This document shows positions 35,583-45,248 of a DNA stretch of 64,000 nucleotides, piece by piece (within the stretch, counting starts at the first letter, position 1; each line of letters starts with the position of its first letter). The stretch comes from Costus lasius (taxonomy: Eukaryota; Streptophyta; Magnoliopsida; Zingiberales; Costaceae): the NCBI GenBank assembly GCA_027563935.2, contig JANVAS020000239.1, forward strand, positions 1,550,001-1,614,000, written 5' to 3'. Position numbers and translations under genes: made by a program. Below the pieces are notes generated by a model. That model worked only from the letters and a program-made list of their open reading frames with translations, was not told the origin of the DNA and did no database searches.

Positions 35583-38500
35583 ATGAGCTTCAATGTGCGA
35601 TCCCTACTGGAAAGGGAGAAGTTTGCTGGGCCGAACTTCTCTGACTGGTTCGGACACCTTAAGATTGTTCTTAAGGCAGAGAGGAAACTGTATGTCCTCG
35701 AGACGGCGATACCGCCGCAGCCCGCTCCGAACGCCGCAAGGGCGGTTCGGGAAGCCTACGAAAAGCACGTCAATGATAGCATTGATGTCGCTTGCCTGAT
35801 GCTAGCGTCTATGACGCCACCGCTGCAGCGTCAGCATGAGGATTTGTCAGCTATAGAGATTATAGCAAACCTCAAAATGCTGTATGCTGCACAGGCGAGG
35901 ACTGAACGCTATAATCTGACGAAGCTCTTCTTTCAGAGCAAACTGGCTGAGGGGAGCCCAGTGGGAGCTCACGTGCTCAAGATGATTGGGCACAAGGAGG
36001 CTCTGGAGAAACTGGGGCATACCATCAACCAGGAGCTTGCTGTGGATATTATTCTGCAGTCTCTCCCGCCTTCTTTCGATGCGTTCATTATTAACTTTAA
36101 TATGAACAAGATCGATTGTACGCCGGCAGAGCTGCTGAATATGCTCTTGACAACTGAGGAAACTCTGAAGGGTAAGCCTTCAACCTCTGTCTTGATGGTT
36201 CCTTCTAGGAACAAGAAGAAGGGGAAGAAGGGCAAGGCCCCTGTCAAGAATTACAGTAAGGCCCTGAAACAGAAGGTGAAGCGGTCGAAGGACAACAGGT
36301 GTTTCCACTGTGGCCAGCTGGGTCACTGGAAAAAGGACTGTAAAGCGCTCCAAGGAGATAAGAGGGGAAGCATTGCTTCTGGCTCAGGTATATACGTGAC
36401 GGAAGTCATGGTTTCATCTTCTTCTATATCATGGGTGTTAGACACTGCATGTGGAGTTCACATTTGTTCAAATGTGCAGGAACTCAAGAGAAGAAGGCAG
36501 GTGGGACAGCATGAGGTAGACCTACGAGTTGGAAACGGGGCACGGGTTGCTGCTGTTGCTGTAGGAGACTATTTCATTACTTTACCATCTGGCATTGTAT
36601 TAGAGTTAAACAATTGTTATTTTGTACCCAGTATTACCAAGAATATTATCTCCATTCCTGCTCTTGTCAGGAAAGGATTTGCCTTTGAATGCAAGATTTC
36701 AAAGTGTGTTTTAACTTATGATAATATTGTGTATGCAACTGGTTCAATTAACAATGGGTTATACATGTTGGACATGGAAAATTCTATACAAAACATTGAT
36801 AATAAGAAAGCCAAGTATGCTGATGACAGCACCTTGCTATGGCATAGTCGTTTAGGCCATATAAACGAGAAGCGCATTAAGCGGTTGCATGAACATGGAC
36901 TGCTGGGATCATTCTCCTATGAGGAGATTGAGACATGCAAAGCTTGTTTAATGGGTAAAATGACGAAGTCTCCTTTTCCTCACAAAGGTCAAAGGACTTC
37001 AGGTTTACTTGACCTTATACACAGTGATGTGTGTGGGCCATTTAGTAAACATGCCAGAGGTGGCTATCAGTACTTCATTACCTTTACTGATGATTTCAGT
37101 AGGTATGGGTATGTCTATTTGATGAGACATAAAAGTGAATCTTTTGACAAGTTCAAAGAGTTCAAAAATGAAGTACAAAATCAGTTAGGCAGAAATATCA
37201 AGGCACTTCGTTCTGATCGAGGTGGTGAATACCTAAGTCATGCGTTTACTGACTATCTGAAGGAGTGTGGGATTATCTCACAGCTCACTCCGCCAGGAAC
37301 ACCGCAATGGAATGGTGTGTCCGAGAGGAGAAATAGAACGCTACTTGATATGGTTCGTTCTATGATGAGTCAGGCTACTCTTCCATACTCCTTTTGGGGT
37401 TTTGCACTGGAAACAGCTGCAAAGGTACTAAACCGAGTGCCATCCAAGGCAGTTTCAAAGACGCCATATGAGTTATGGTATGGGAAACAGCCTAGCTTGA
37501 CATTTATCAAAATCTGGGGTTGCGAGGCTTATGTCAAAAAGCTCGCCTCTGGGAAACTAGAGAGCAGATCTGATAAATGTATCTTTGTCGGTTACCCTAA
37601 GGAAACTAAGGGTTATTATTTCTACGATCCCAAAGAGAACAAGATATTTGTTGCTCGGACGGCCATATTTCTTGAGAAGGAGTTTCTTCTGCAAGAGGCC
37701 AGTGGGAGAGAAATAAAGCTGGATGAGATTCCAGAGGAAGGACAAAGTAGTCAGGCAGAGTTGGATGTGCCTGAGCCAGTAGATCAGGTTACTGAACAAC
37801 CTGAGGCTCAGATATCACGGGAACCGCGAAGATCGGGTAGGATCCGTCGACAGCCTGAGCGCTATGACGGAGTCTACATCATGGATAATGATGAACCCCT
37901 AACTTATGCGGATGCGGTCAGTGGACCGGAGTCAGCTAGATGGCTTGAAGCTATGCGAGCCGAGATGGACTCCATGTCAGATAACCAAGTCTGGGATTTG
38001 GTTGATCCGCCTCCGGGAGTAATCCCTATAGGCTGTAAATGGATCTTCAAGAAGAAGATTGACATGGATGGTAACGTGGTTACCTATAAAGGCAGGCTAG
38101 TTGCGAAAGGTTTCAAACAAATCTACGGGATAGATTATGATGAAACTTTCTCTCCTGTAGCCATGTTTAAGTCTATTCGGATTCTTTTCGCGATAGCTGC
38201 ATATTACGATTATGAGATCTGGCAGATGGATGTGAAGACAGCTTTCCTCAATGGAAATCTGGATGAGGATGTGTATATGACACAACCTGAGGGTTTCACT
38301 AATCCATCAGATCGTCATAAAATATGCAAGTTAAAGAAATCCATTTATGGATTGAAGCAAGCATCAAGAAGCTGGAATATTCGTTTTGATGAATCAATCT
38401 CTGAGTTTGGTTTCATCAAGAACGAAGATGACCCGTGTGTATATAAGAGGTTTAGTGGGAGCGTGATTACATTCCTAATCCTCTACGTCGATGATATCTT

Positions 38501-39467
38501 GATCATTGGAAACGATATTCCTGAACTGCATGCTGTTAAGGCATGGTTAGGAAAATGTTTTCAGATGAAAGATCTAGGAGAAGCAGCCTATGTATTAGGT
38601 GTGAAGATCTACCGGGATAGATCTAAGAGGCTTCTCGGGTTGTGCCAGAGTACCTACATCGATAAGGTCCTGGAGAGATTCCATTTAGAGAATTCTAAAC
38701 GTGGATATCTTCCAGTCAGACATGGTCTGAATCTTTCGAAGAGTCAGTGTCCACAAACACAGACTGAGAAAGATGAAATGGACAATACGCCTTATGCTTC
38801 GGCTATTGGGTCCATTATGTATGCGATGTTGTGTACTCGCCCAGACGTCGCTTACGGGTTAAGCGTGACCAGTCGATTCCAAAGTAATCCAGGTTTGGCG
38901 CACTGGATTGCGGTCAAGAACATCTTAAAATATCTGCGGAGGACCAAAGATATGTTCTTGATATATGGTGGTCAGGAAGAACTCAGTATAGAGGGATATA
39001 CTGACGCTTCGTTCCAGTCGGACCAGGATGATTTCCGATCGCAATCAGGCTATGTTTTTAGCTTGAATGGAGGTGCTGTGGTGTGGAAAAGTTTCAAACA
39101 GTCAACTGTTGCTGATTCCACAACAGAAGCCGAGTATGTTGCAGCCTCGGAAGCATCCAAGGAGGCAGTGTGGATTCGTAAGTTCGTGAGAGAACTTGGT
39201 GTCGTTCCTTCGAGTGCAGATCCTTTGGTTATCTTCTGTGATAACACTGGAGCTATAGCACAAGCAAAGGAACCGCGGTCACACCAGAAGTCCAAGCACA
39301 TACAAAGACGTTTTCACTTGATCCGGGAGATCATTGATCGTGGCGAGATCAAGATTTGCAAGGTTCATACAGATGACAATCTGGCAGACCCGCTTACCAA
39401 GCCTCTGGCGCAGCAGAAGCATGAGAAGCACTGTAATAATATGGGTTTGAGATTTCTCAACCATTAG
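35583..39467 (+). CDS. Gag-Pol polyprotein of copia-C, intact (1294 aa)
   Basis: An uninterrupted Ty1/copia polyprotein that would be cleaved to capsid, protease, integrase and RT-RNase H inside cytoplasmic particles. Gag is at about 1-235, the CCHC knuckle about 240-253, protease LDTACGVHIC about 286-295. Integrase has the HHCC zinc region about 421-463 and DDE residues near 482, 545 and 581 (D-X35-E). RT has DVKTAFLNG about 883 and YVDDILIIG about 970. RNase H has GYTDASF about 1141 and STTEAEYVAAS about 1180. The start ATG follows GAACACC and is shared with copia-1 and copia-2. Conserved residues mutated in H (G849, V884, G1156) are normal here. The element has no 5' LTR or PBS, so a natural full-length transcript is unlikely, although the protein would appear competent. 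Confidence 0.95.
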   Translation: MSFNVRSLLEREKFAGPNFSDWFGHLKIVLKAERKLYVLETAIPPQPAPNAARAVREAYEKHVNDSIDVACLMLASMTPPLQRQHEDLSAIEIIANLKMLYAAQARTERYNLTKLFFQSKLAEGSPVGAHVLKMIGHKEALEKLGHTINQELAVDIILQSLPPSFDAFIINFNMNKIDCTPAELLNMLLTTEETLKGKPSTSVLMVPSRNKKKGKKGKAPVKNYSKALKQKVKRSKDNRCFHCGQLGHWKKDCKALQGDKRGSIASGSGIYVTEVMVSSSSISWVLDTACGVHICSNVQELKRRRQVGQHEVDLRVGNGARVAAVAVGDYFITLPSGIVLELNNCYFVPSITKNIISIPALVRKGFAFECKISKCVLTYDNIVYATGSINNGLYMLDMENSIQNIDNKKAKYADDSTLLWHSRLGHINEKRIKRLHEHGLLGSFSYEEIETCKACLMGKMTKSPFPHKGQRTSGLLDLIHSDVCGPFSKHARGGYQYFITFTDDFSRYGYVYLMRHKSESFDKFKEFKNEVQNQLGRNIKALRSDRGGEYLSHAFTDYLKECGIISQLTPPGTPQWNGVSERRNRTLLDMVRSMMSQATLPYSFWGFALETAAKVLNRVPSKAVSKTPYELWYGKQPSLTFIKIWGCEAYVKKLASGKLESRSDKCIFVGYPKETKGYYFYDPKENKIFVARTAIFLEKEFLLQEASGREIKLDEIPEEGQSSQAELDVPEPVDQVTEQPEAQISREPRRSGRIRRQPERYDGVYIMDNDEPLTYADAVSGPESARWLEAMRAEMDSMSDNQVWDLVDPPPGVIPIGCKWIFKKKIDMDGNVVTYKGRLVAKGFKQIYGIDYDETFSPVAMFKSIRILFAIAAYYDYEIWQMDVKTAFLNGNLDEDVYMTQPEGFTNPSDRHKICKLKKSIYGLKQASRSWNIRFDESISEFGFIKNEDDPCVYKRFSGSVITFLILYVDDILIIGNDIPELHAVKAWLGKCFQMKDLGEAAYVLGVKIYRDRSKRLLGLCQSTYIDKVLERFHLENSKRGYLPVRHGLNLSKSQCPQTQTEKDEMDNTPYASAIGSIMYAMLCTRPDVAYGLSVTSRFQSNPGLAHWIAVKNILKYLRRTKDMFLIYGGQEELSIEGYTDASFQSDQDDFRSQSGYVFSLNGGAVVWKSFKQSTVADSTTEAEYVAASEASKEAVWIRKFVRELGVVPSSADPLVIFCDNTGAIAQAKEPRSHQKSKHIQRRFHLIREIIDRGEIKICKVHTDDNLADPLTKPLAQQKHEKHCNNMGLRFLNH

Positions 39468-39487
39468 ATTAAGTGCAAGTGGGAGAT

Positions 39488-41178
39488 TGTTGGGGTATGC
39501 CCTTAAGGCTAATGTTTGAGGCCTTTGGGATTGTATAAGTATCATGTAATAAACTCTTGTGTTTATAAAAGGCATGGTTATTATTCAGATTGTTACCTTG
39601 TCTGCTGTAATAAGTGTACTTCTGAATAATGTCTCAAAGCTGTTCAGCTAGGCTGACAGGCTATATGTCCTTAGTCGAGATATCTTGGTGAACATGAGAC
39701 AGCCTTGATATGATTGAGACTAATATGAGTGCTAATCTTATAGGATGCTTCGAGCATGGAATAAGATGTAGACTCATGGGTACATTGGATGTACTGGACA
39801 GACCCTACTCGGATATTCCATTGCTTGTCACAATGTGAATGATCCTTGTGAGCACTAAGTGGCACATGTCCTTTGACTTGAGATCACTTGTGTTTCTAAA
39901 TGATGATTGTCATTGTTTTGAGGTAGTTCAATATCATTTGAAACATAATGATTATAGACTATCTTGGATGGTGAGCTTGAATCAGGTTAGAGCACTAGTG
40001 ATAGACATAGGATTGCCGTCTCCTTGTTTAAGGAGTGTGATGTTCTAATGGGCCCCCTATATGAGATGATTGAGATAGTGTATGGCCATGCCCAGATGAC
40101 AATGTGCATCTGATCTAATCATGCTCATCGTATTGGAGTTACAAGCTTGACCCGCTTGTCCAATAAGAACATCCAGTGGCAAAGGACACATGTATGCCTT
40201 GTGAATGGAGTCACACTTGTGCAATGGTTTGGGAGTAGTCTTGGAAGACTCTTTCCTTTATATCGGGAGACAGTGATGTGTTGCTAGATACCCCTCACTG
40301 ATCGTGATAACGTAAGTTATCGTTACCGACATTTAGAGGAAACCCTCAGGGTCGCACAATTTGATGATATGGCTTACTTGAGTCAGATCGAATGGACTGG
40401 ATTCTTTGAGTTCAGATTAAAGGGATTTTATCTCTGATTGTAAGTGAGATCTGGTCTGATCATGTTTGATTGATTAAGGCTTGAGATCGGTAAGCTTCGA
40501 TCAAGAGAGATGATGCTAGATCGGAAAGATCAGGGGCATCAGGTGATGAATGGTTAGATCATGAGCCTTGGGGTTCAATATGGTCTAGACCACATGGCTT
40601 GAGCCATTTCGGTTTGGTTCATGAACCAAAGTTGAATCGAACGGTTTAGCTTGAACCGGTTCACAATTGTGAACGCATGGTTCAATGCTCAAATGCGTTT
40701 GGGTTATGGCTTGAGCGCATGCTTTGATGAGCTTCCATTTATGGAAAGTCATCAAAGGGGGCCGGTTTCACTTAACGCCAAAAACGCTTATGCGTTGGAA
40801 CTCTTCTCATCAACGCCTTGGACATTGGTTGAGGTGTGGTTGACGACGAGAAGGAGAGCTTGGGCAAAGAGGAACTCTCGGCAACAAGGAAGTTCATCAT
40901 CCCTTCCATTCGACAAGTGAAGATTCCTTGAGTGACTTGCTAGCACAAGCGACCCCAAGGAGTGAGCCAACTTCATCTTGTGTGTGGCACACTTTGGAGG
41001 AGACCTATCTTGATCTCTTCTTCCAAGCCGAGATCCAAGTCCATGGCATTGGTATGATTTCTAGTTTCAAGTTGATCATATTGTTTCATATCCGATCTTG
41101 ACTTGAAGCCCTCTTTCCGCTATGCATGATAGATGAGCATGCTTAGGGTTTCTTCCCCCTTAGTTAGGGGTTCCTTCA
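39488..41178 (+). repeat. 3' LTR of copia-C (1691 bp)
   Basis: TGTTGGGG...CCTTCA, preceded by PPT AAGTGGGAGAT (39477-39487). Contains GATAAC-GTAA-GTTATC at 40306-40321. Ends directly against gypsy-B integrase sequence. Confidence 0.94.
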
Positions 41179-41750
41179 GATATTTCCTCAAAGCAGAGAC
41201 ATGGAATACATTATGCACATGATCCAAAGCAGGAGGTAAAGCTAACCGGTAAGCCACTGGACCAATTCTCTCAATAATGTCAAAAGGGCCTACAAATCTA
41301 GGGCTCAACTTGCCCTTTTTGCCAAATCTCATAACACCCTTAGTAGGTGATACCTTTAAGAAAACATGATCCCCTACTACAAACTCCAAGGAACGACGAC
41401 GGTCATCAGCATAACTCTTCTGTCTGTCCCGAGCAATTTTCAGTTTATCCCGGATCTCTCTGACCTTATCAGTAGTCTCCTGAACTGCATCAGATCTCAA
41501 AATCATTCTGTCACCAGTCTCCTCCCAACACAAGGGAGTCCTACACCTTCTCCCATACAAAGCCTCATATGGAGCCATCTGAATACTAGAGTGGAAGCTA
41601 TTATTATAAGTAAACTCTATCAAAGATAGATCCCGGTTCCACTCAGAACTCCAATCAACCACATAAGCTCTCAACAAATCTTCTAGAGTCTGTATAGTAC
41701 GCTCCGTCTGGCCATCAGACTGAGGATGGTATGCTGTACTAAAACTCAAC
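41179..41750 (-). pseudogene. Gypsy-B pol fragment: integrase C-terminal part
   Basis: Minus strand; continues the integrase interrupted at 50820. It includes [18 protein letters not shown] with the last catalytic glutamate, the [20 protein letters not shown] region, and the GPY-type region ([19 protein letters not shown]) down to [10 protein letters not shown]. The chromodomain expected after this, present in gypsy-D, is missing because copia-C and its deletion junction lie to the left. The ORF starting near 41749 begins at a chance ATG at the copia-H boundary. Confidence 0.93.
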
Positions 41751-43416
41751 TGTTGGGGTATGCCCTTAAGGCTAATGTTTGAGGCCTGTGGGAATGTATC
41801 TGTATCATGTAATAAACTCTTATGTTTATAAAGGCATGGTTGTTATTCAGTTAGTTACATTGTCTGCTGCAATATATGTTCTTCTGAATAATGTCTCAAA
41901 GCTGTTCAGCTAGGCTGACATGCTATAAGTCCTTAGTCGAGATATCTTGGTGAACATGAGACAGCCTTGATATGATTGAGACTAATATGTGTTCTAATCT
42001 TATAGGATGCTTCGAGCATGGAATAAGATGTAGACTCATGGGTACATGGGATGTACTGGACAGACCCTACTAGGATATTCAATTGTTTGTCACAATGTGA
42101 ATAATCCTTGAATATGACAAGTGGCACATTTCCTTTGACTTGAGATCACTTGTGTTTTCTAAATGATGATTGTCATTGTTTTGAGGTAGTTCAATATCAT
42201 TTGAAACATAATGATTATAGGCTATCTTGGATGGTGAGCTTGAGTCAGGTTAGGGCACTAGTGATAGACATAGGATTGCCGTCTCCTTGTTTAAGGAGTG
42301 TGATGTTCTAAAGGGGCCCCCTTGGATGAGATGATTGAGAAAGTGTATGGCCATACCCGGGTGACTGTGTTCATCTGATCTAATCATGCTCATCATATTG
42401 GAGCTACAAGCTTGACACGCTTGTCCAAATAAGAACATCCAGTGGCAAAGGAAATATGTATGCTTTGTGAATTGATTCACACTTGTGCTATGGTTTGGGT
42501 GTAGTCTTGGAAGACTCTTTCCTTTATATCGGGAGACAGTGATGTGTTGCTAGATACCCCTCACTGATCGTGATAATGTGAGTTATCGTTACCGACATTT
42601 AAAGGAAACCCTCAGGGTCGCACAATTTGATGATATGGCTTACTTAAGTCAGATCGTATGGACTGAATTGTTCGGGTTCAGTTTAAAGGGATTTAATCTC
42701 TGATTGTAAGTGAGATCTGGTCTGATCATGTTTGATTGATTAGGGCTTGAGATCGGTAAGCTTCGATCGAGAGAATGAATGCTAGATCGGTCAGATCAGA
42801 AGCATTAAGAGATCAACGGTCAGATCAAGAACCTTGTGGTTTAATTATGATTTGGACTGGTTGCTTGGCTTGATTAGTTCTTAAACCGAACCAATGTGAA
42901 CCGGCTCATGAAATGAGCGCATGGTTCAAGGCTTGGCGAGTTGTTCACTTGGCGTGAACATTGGAGCGAACGTGGTGGCTATTTTTAGTAACCATGATCT
43001 CCACTTGGAGATAACGCTCACGTTCGAATAGTGCTTACTACTCTCGCCTCTCAAGCGACCTCTCTTCTTGACGCTTTCGTGTGTGGCGACGTCTTGAAGG
43101 TTGAGGAGGATTCGGCCAAGAAGTTGATCATCCCTTTCCATTCGATCAAGGACACTTTGTAGCCTTGCTAGCACAAGGAGCGACAAAGAGTTTGCCATCA
43201 TCCTCTTGTGTGCGAGACTTTGGAGAAGTGGCATTTGCGATTTTTTCTTCCAAGGCGCCATCTAGAAATGGCTATGGTATGAATCGTTTTATTCATGCTG
43301 ATTTTATAAGTTAATCATAATGAATGCAAAGATCATTGAAACCCTTTTTCCGCTGCATCTATATCTCCATATGCGCCTATAGGGTTTTACCTCCCCTTAT
43401 TGTAGGGGATCCTTCA
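41751..43416 (+). repeat. 5' LTR of copia-H (1666 bp)
   Basis: TGTTGGGG...CCTTCA. Holds a conserved TATA-like CTTTATATC (42522-42530) and a weakened palindrome GATAAT-GTGA-GTTATC (42572-42587). Open frames such as 41933-42127 and 42926-43261 recur in the 3' LTR and are not genes. Confidence 0.96.
42521..42587 (+). promoter_or_regulatory. Candidate LTR promoter block (TATA-like plus inverted repeat)
   Basis: CCTTTATATCGGGAGACAG is conserved in every copia-family LTR here, and 40-50 bp downstream is the inverted repeat related to GATAAC-N4-GTTATC. TATATC resembles a TATA box, but an alternative TTTATAAAGG lies near 41825, and the transcription start cannot be placed. Confidence 0.3.
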
Positions 43417-43418
43417 AT

Positions 43419-43430
43419 TGGTATCAGAGC
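43419..43430 (+). promoter_or_regulatory. Primer-binding site of copia-H
   Basis: TGGTATCAGAGC two bases after the 5' LTR; complementary to initiator Met-tRNA 3' end. Confidence 0.95.
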
Positions 43431-44304
43431 GCTGGTTGAAGCATGTTTTTATATGATTGCTTAACGCTTGAGCCATTTTTGTGATCCATGTTGCGAATAT
43501 TGCCTAGATCTATAAGTTAGATGCGTTAGTTCAAGTTGGCGACATTTGCTTTCATCTTGGCGCATGTTTTCTAGTTTGCGCAATATGTATGTTTTTCGAA
43601 AACTAATATCATATGCGCGACTAATCATAGATCTAAGGCCTTACTGTAAACCCTTAGACGGGTTATTAGGGTTGAAGTCACCCCCTAGATTAGATCCAAC
43701 AGTCTGATCAGACTATCTGACAGCCTTGATGGGTCGACTGGATAGCACCTTGGCGCAAGCTTGAGGTGGCTATAGGTCGACTGCAGACAGGTGTGTAGCG
43801 ATGTCTGATTGAGACAACCTCTGAACGCACATGAGTTAGGCCCGGGGTCACACCCGCTTGCCAGACCTCAGTGTGGTTGTTCAGCCCTGGCGCATGCATG
43901 GTTGACCTTATGGTCAACTCAAGTCAGTTAGGACTTGGTGCATGCAAGGGCAGTGGATCTGACTAGGTTGGATGAGTGGATCCCTAGTAATGGACCGTTG
44001 TAAGGTTGTAGGGCAAATAAGGAAAAATTAAAATTGATCCCATGGGGTTTTTCGAAAATTTTAATTTTTATGATGGATCACATGATTGCTGATTGGATGC
44101 ATATGTTTGTTTATTTAGTCTTATGTGGGCTGCTCATATTAATTGTGTGCTGTGCTGGGGCCTGCGTGCCTGGGTTTTAAAAATTGTAAATTAATTATTG
44201 TGATCTGCGCATCACATCGCTTTAATTTATAAAATTGTAATTGACCTGCGTGTCAATCTTGTCTAGATAGTTAAATTTGTAATTTAATTAGACAAGAGCA
44301 CAGA

Positions 44305-44378
44305 GCACACTTGGCAGAGGCGCATGCAGCAGTGGCTTGACCAGGTGGGAGGTCCAGGGTTCGACTCTGGGACCAGGC
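44305..44378 (+). other. tRNA-like A-box/B-box module in the leader
   Basis: TGGCAGAGGCG (44312-44322) resembles a Pol III A box and GGTTCGACTCT (44358-44368) a B box; their starts are 46 bases apart, close to the spacing in tRNAs. The B box sits between roughly complementary flanks, as in a T arm. I see no full acceptor stem, so it is not a working tRNA gene; it could derive from a tRNA or a tRNA-type SINE head. Related modules lie in copia-2, E and F leaders and are missing in copia-1 and copia-C. Confidence 0.55.
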
Positions 44379-44707
44379 GCAAATTCCTGGTGGGCGCACA
44401 AGAGCTGCAGATGGCGCTTGGGCCCTGGTTTGGGCCAGATGAGCAGCTAAAGACCCAAGAAGAGCAAGTGTAGACTTAAGTTAGGTTAAGGTCTCACTAG
44501 GGCTATGGGCTTTTACCACATAAGATTCATGCTTTCTTTTATTTAAAGTGTGAATATTAGAATTGCATGATTAAGTTTATCTTCTGCTATCACCATAGGA
44601 ATTGCATGATAGTGAAGAAGATAAAAGACCGTTAAAATCCAACGCCAAAATATCAAGCTCGTAAGCCTTCTGACGCGAAACCTCACTGTTCTGACTATCG
44701 TTGGAGC

Positions 44708-44945
44708 CGTGTTGTACCCACTCAGTGGGCACGTCCATCTATCTTCAGACGGTGCGGGATTACACCTGTGTGTTACAGAGTAGGGATTTATCCCTTCTCG
44801 TTGCTCAGCATAGCACATGGTGGTCCAGGGAGTAGGTCGGGTTAGCTTGACCGTGTAGGCTACGTATGTGGCGCATATGGTAGCACATGGAGGCAGCCAT
44901 CTGTGGGGTCAGAGACTGTGTTGTACCAACTCAGTTGGCACAGTC
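44708..44945 (+). other. Twin stem-bulge-triloop elements in the leader
   Basis: Two hairpins, 44708-44733 and 44914-44945. Each has an outer stem (CGTG/CACG; GACTGTG/CACAGTC), a one-sided TTGTA bulge, an inner 5-bp stem (CCCAC/GTGGG; CCAAC/GTTGG) and a TCA loop. Inner and outer stems differ between the two yet remain paired. Both are found in the leaders of copia-1, copia-2, C and E. Confidence 0.75.
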
Positions 44946-45248
44946 TGCTGGACTGCCCAGATGAAGGGGAATCGCACGGGTTGGCGATCGGCAGGGACTG
45001 CCTACCGGAGATTAGTGCTTGTACTCTCTGTGCATCTTATCTCGCCTGAGCGGGACGCGGAGACCAAGTATGAAATCCGGATCCCATCTCACTAAAAGAG
45101 TGTCTACTCTTTCGGACTGTTTAATGGATTTTTCAGTCAGATAAAATAGTGAGAAAAAGAATCTTTCTTAAGTCCTGATTGATTCTTATACATTGATACT
45201 GACCTTGCTGTTCTTGCATTGTTGTAGATACCTGCAGCAACGAACACC

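Larger units (their letters stand above)
33908..41178 (+). mobile_element. Copia-C: element lacking 5' LTR and PBS, intact ORF, 3' LTR present
   Basis: Plus-strand Angela-like element. The left end has only a duplicated 33-bp fragment resembling the LTR 3' end (two copies of GCGCTCCCCCTTGAAGGGG, 33915-33970), with no PBS, followed by leader, a complete gag-pol ORF, PPT and a 3' LTR. To the right it abuts gypsy-B pol; GATAT at 41179-41183 would be the target half. The left half was lost in the deletion that also truncated gypsy-B. Confidence 0.9.
43431..45248 (+). other. Untranslated leader of copia-H (about 1.8 kb)
   Basis: Unusually long leader for a copia element. It holds the tRNA-like module, the two hairpins, and a pyrimidine-rich stretch ending TTGTTGTAG (to about 45229) some 20 bases before the ATG. 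The leader has many ATGs, so either splicing or unusual initiation would be needed to reach gag. The open frame seen in copia-1 and copia-C ends here at GGTTAG (CAG in relatives). Confidence 0.8.

Noticed and set aside
42926..43261. 111-codon minus-strand frame, repeated at 50329-50664
   Set aside because: Both are the same place in the two LTRs of copia-H, antisense to the element.
44305..44378. Functional tRNA gene
   Set aside because: A- and B-box-like words are present, but no convincing acceptor and anticodon stems; retained only as a tRNA-like module.
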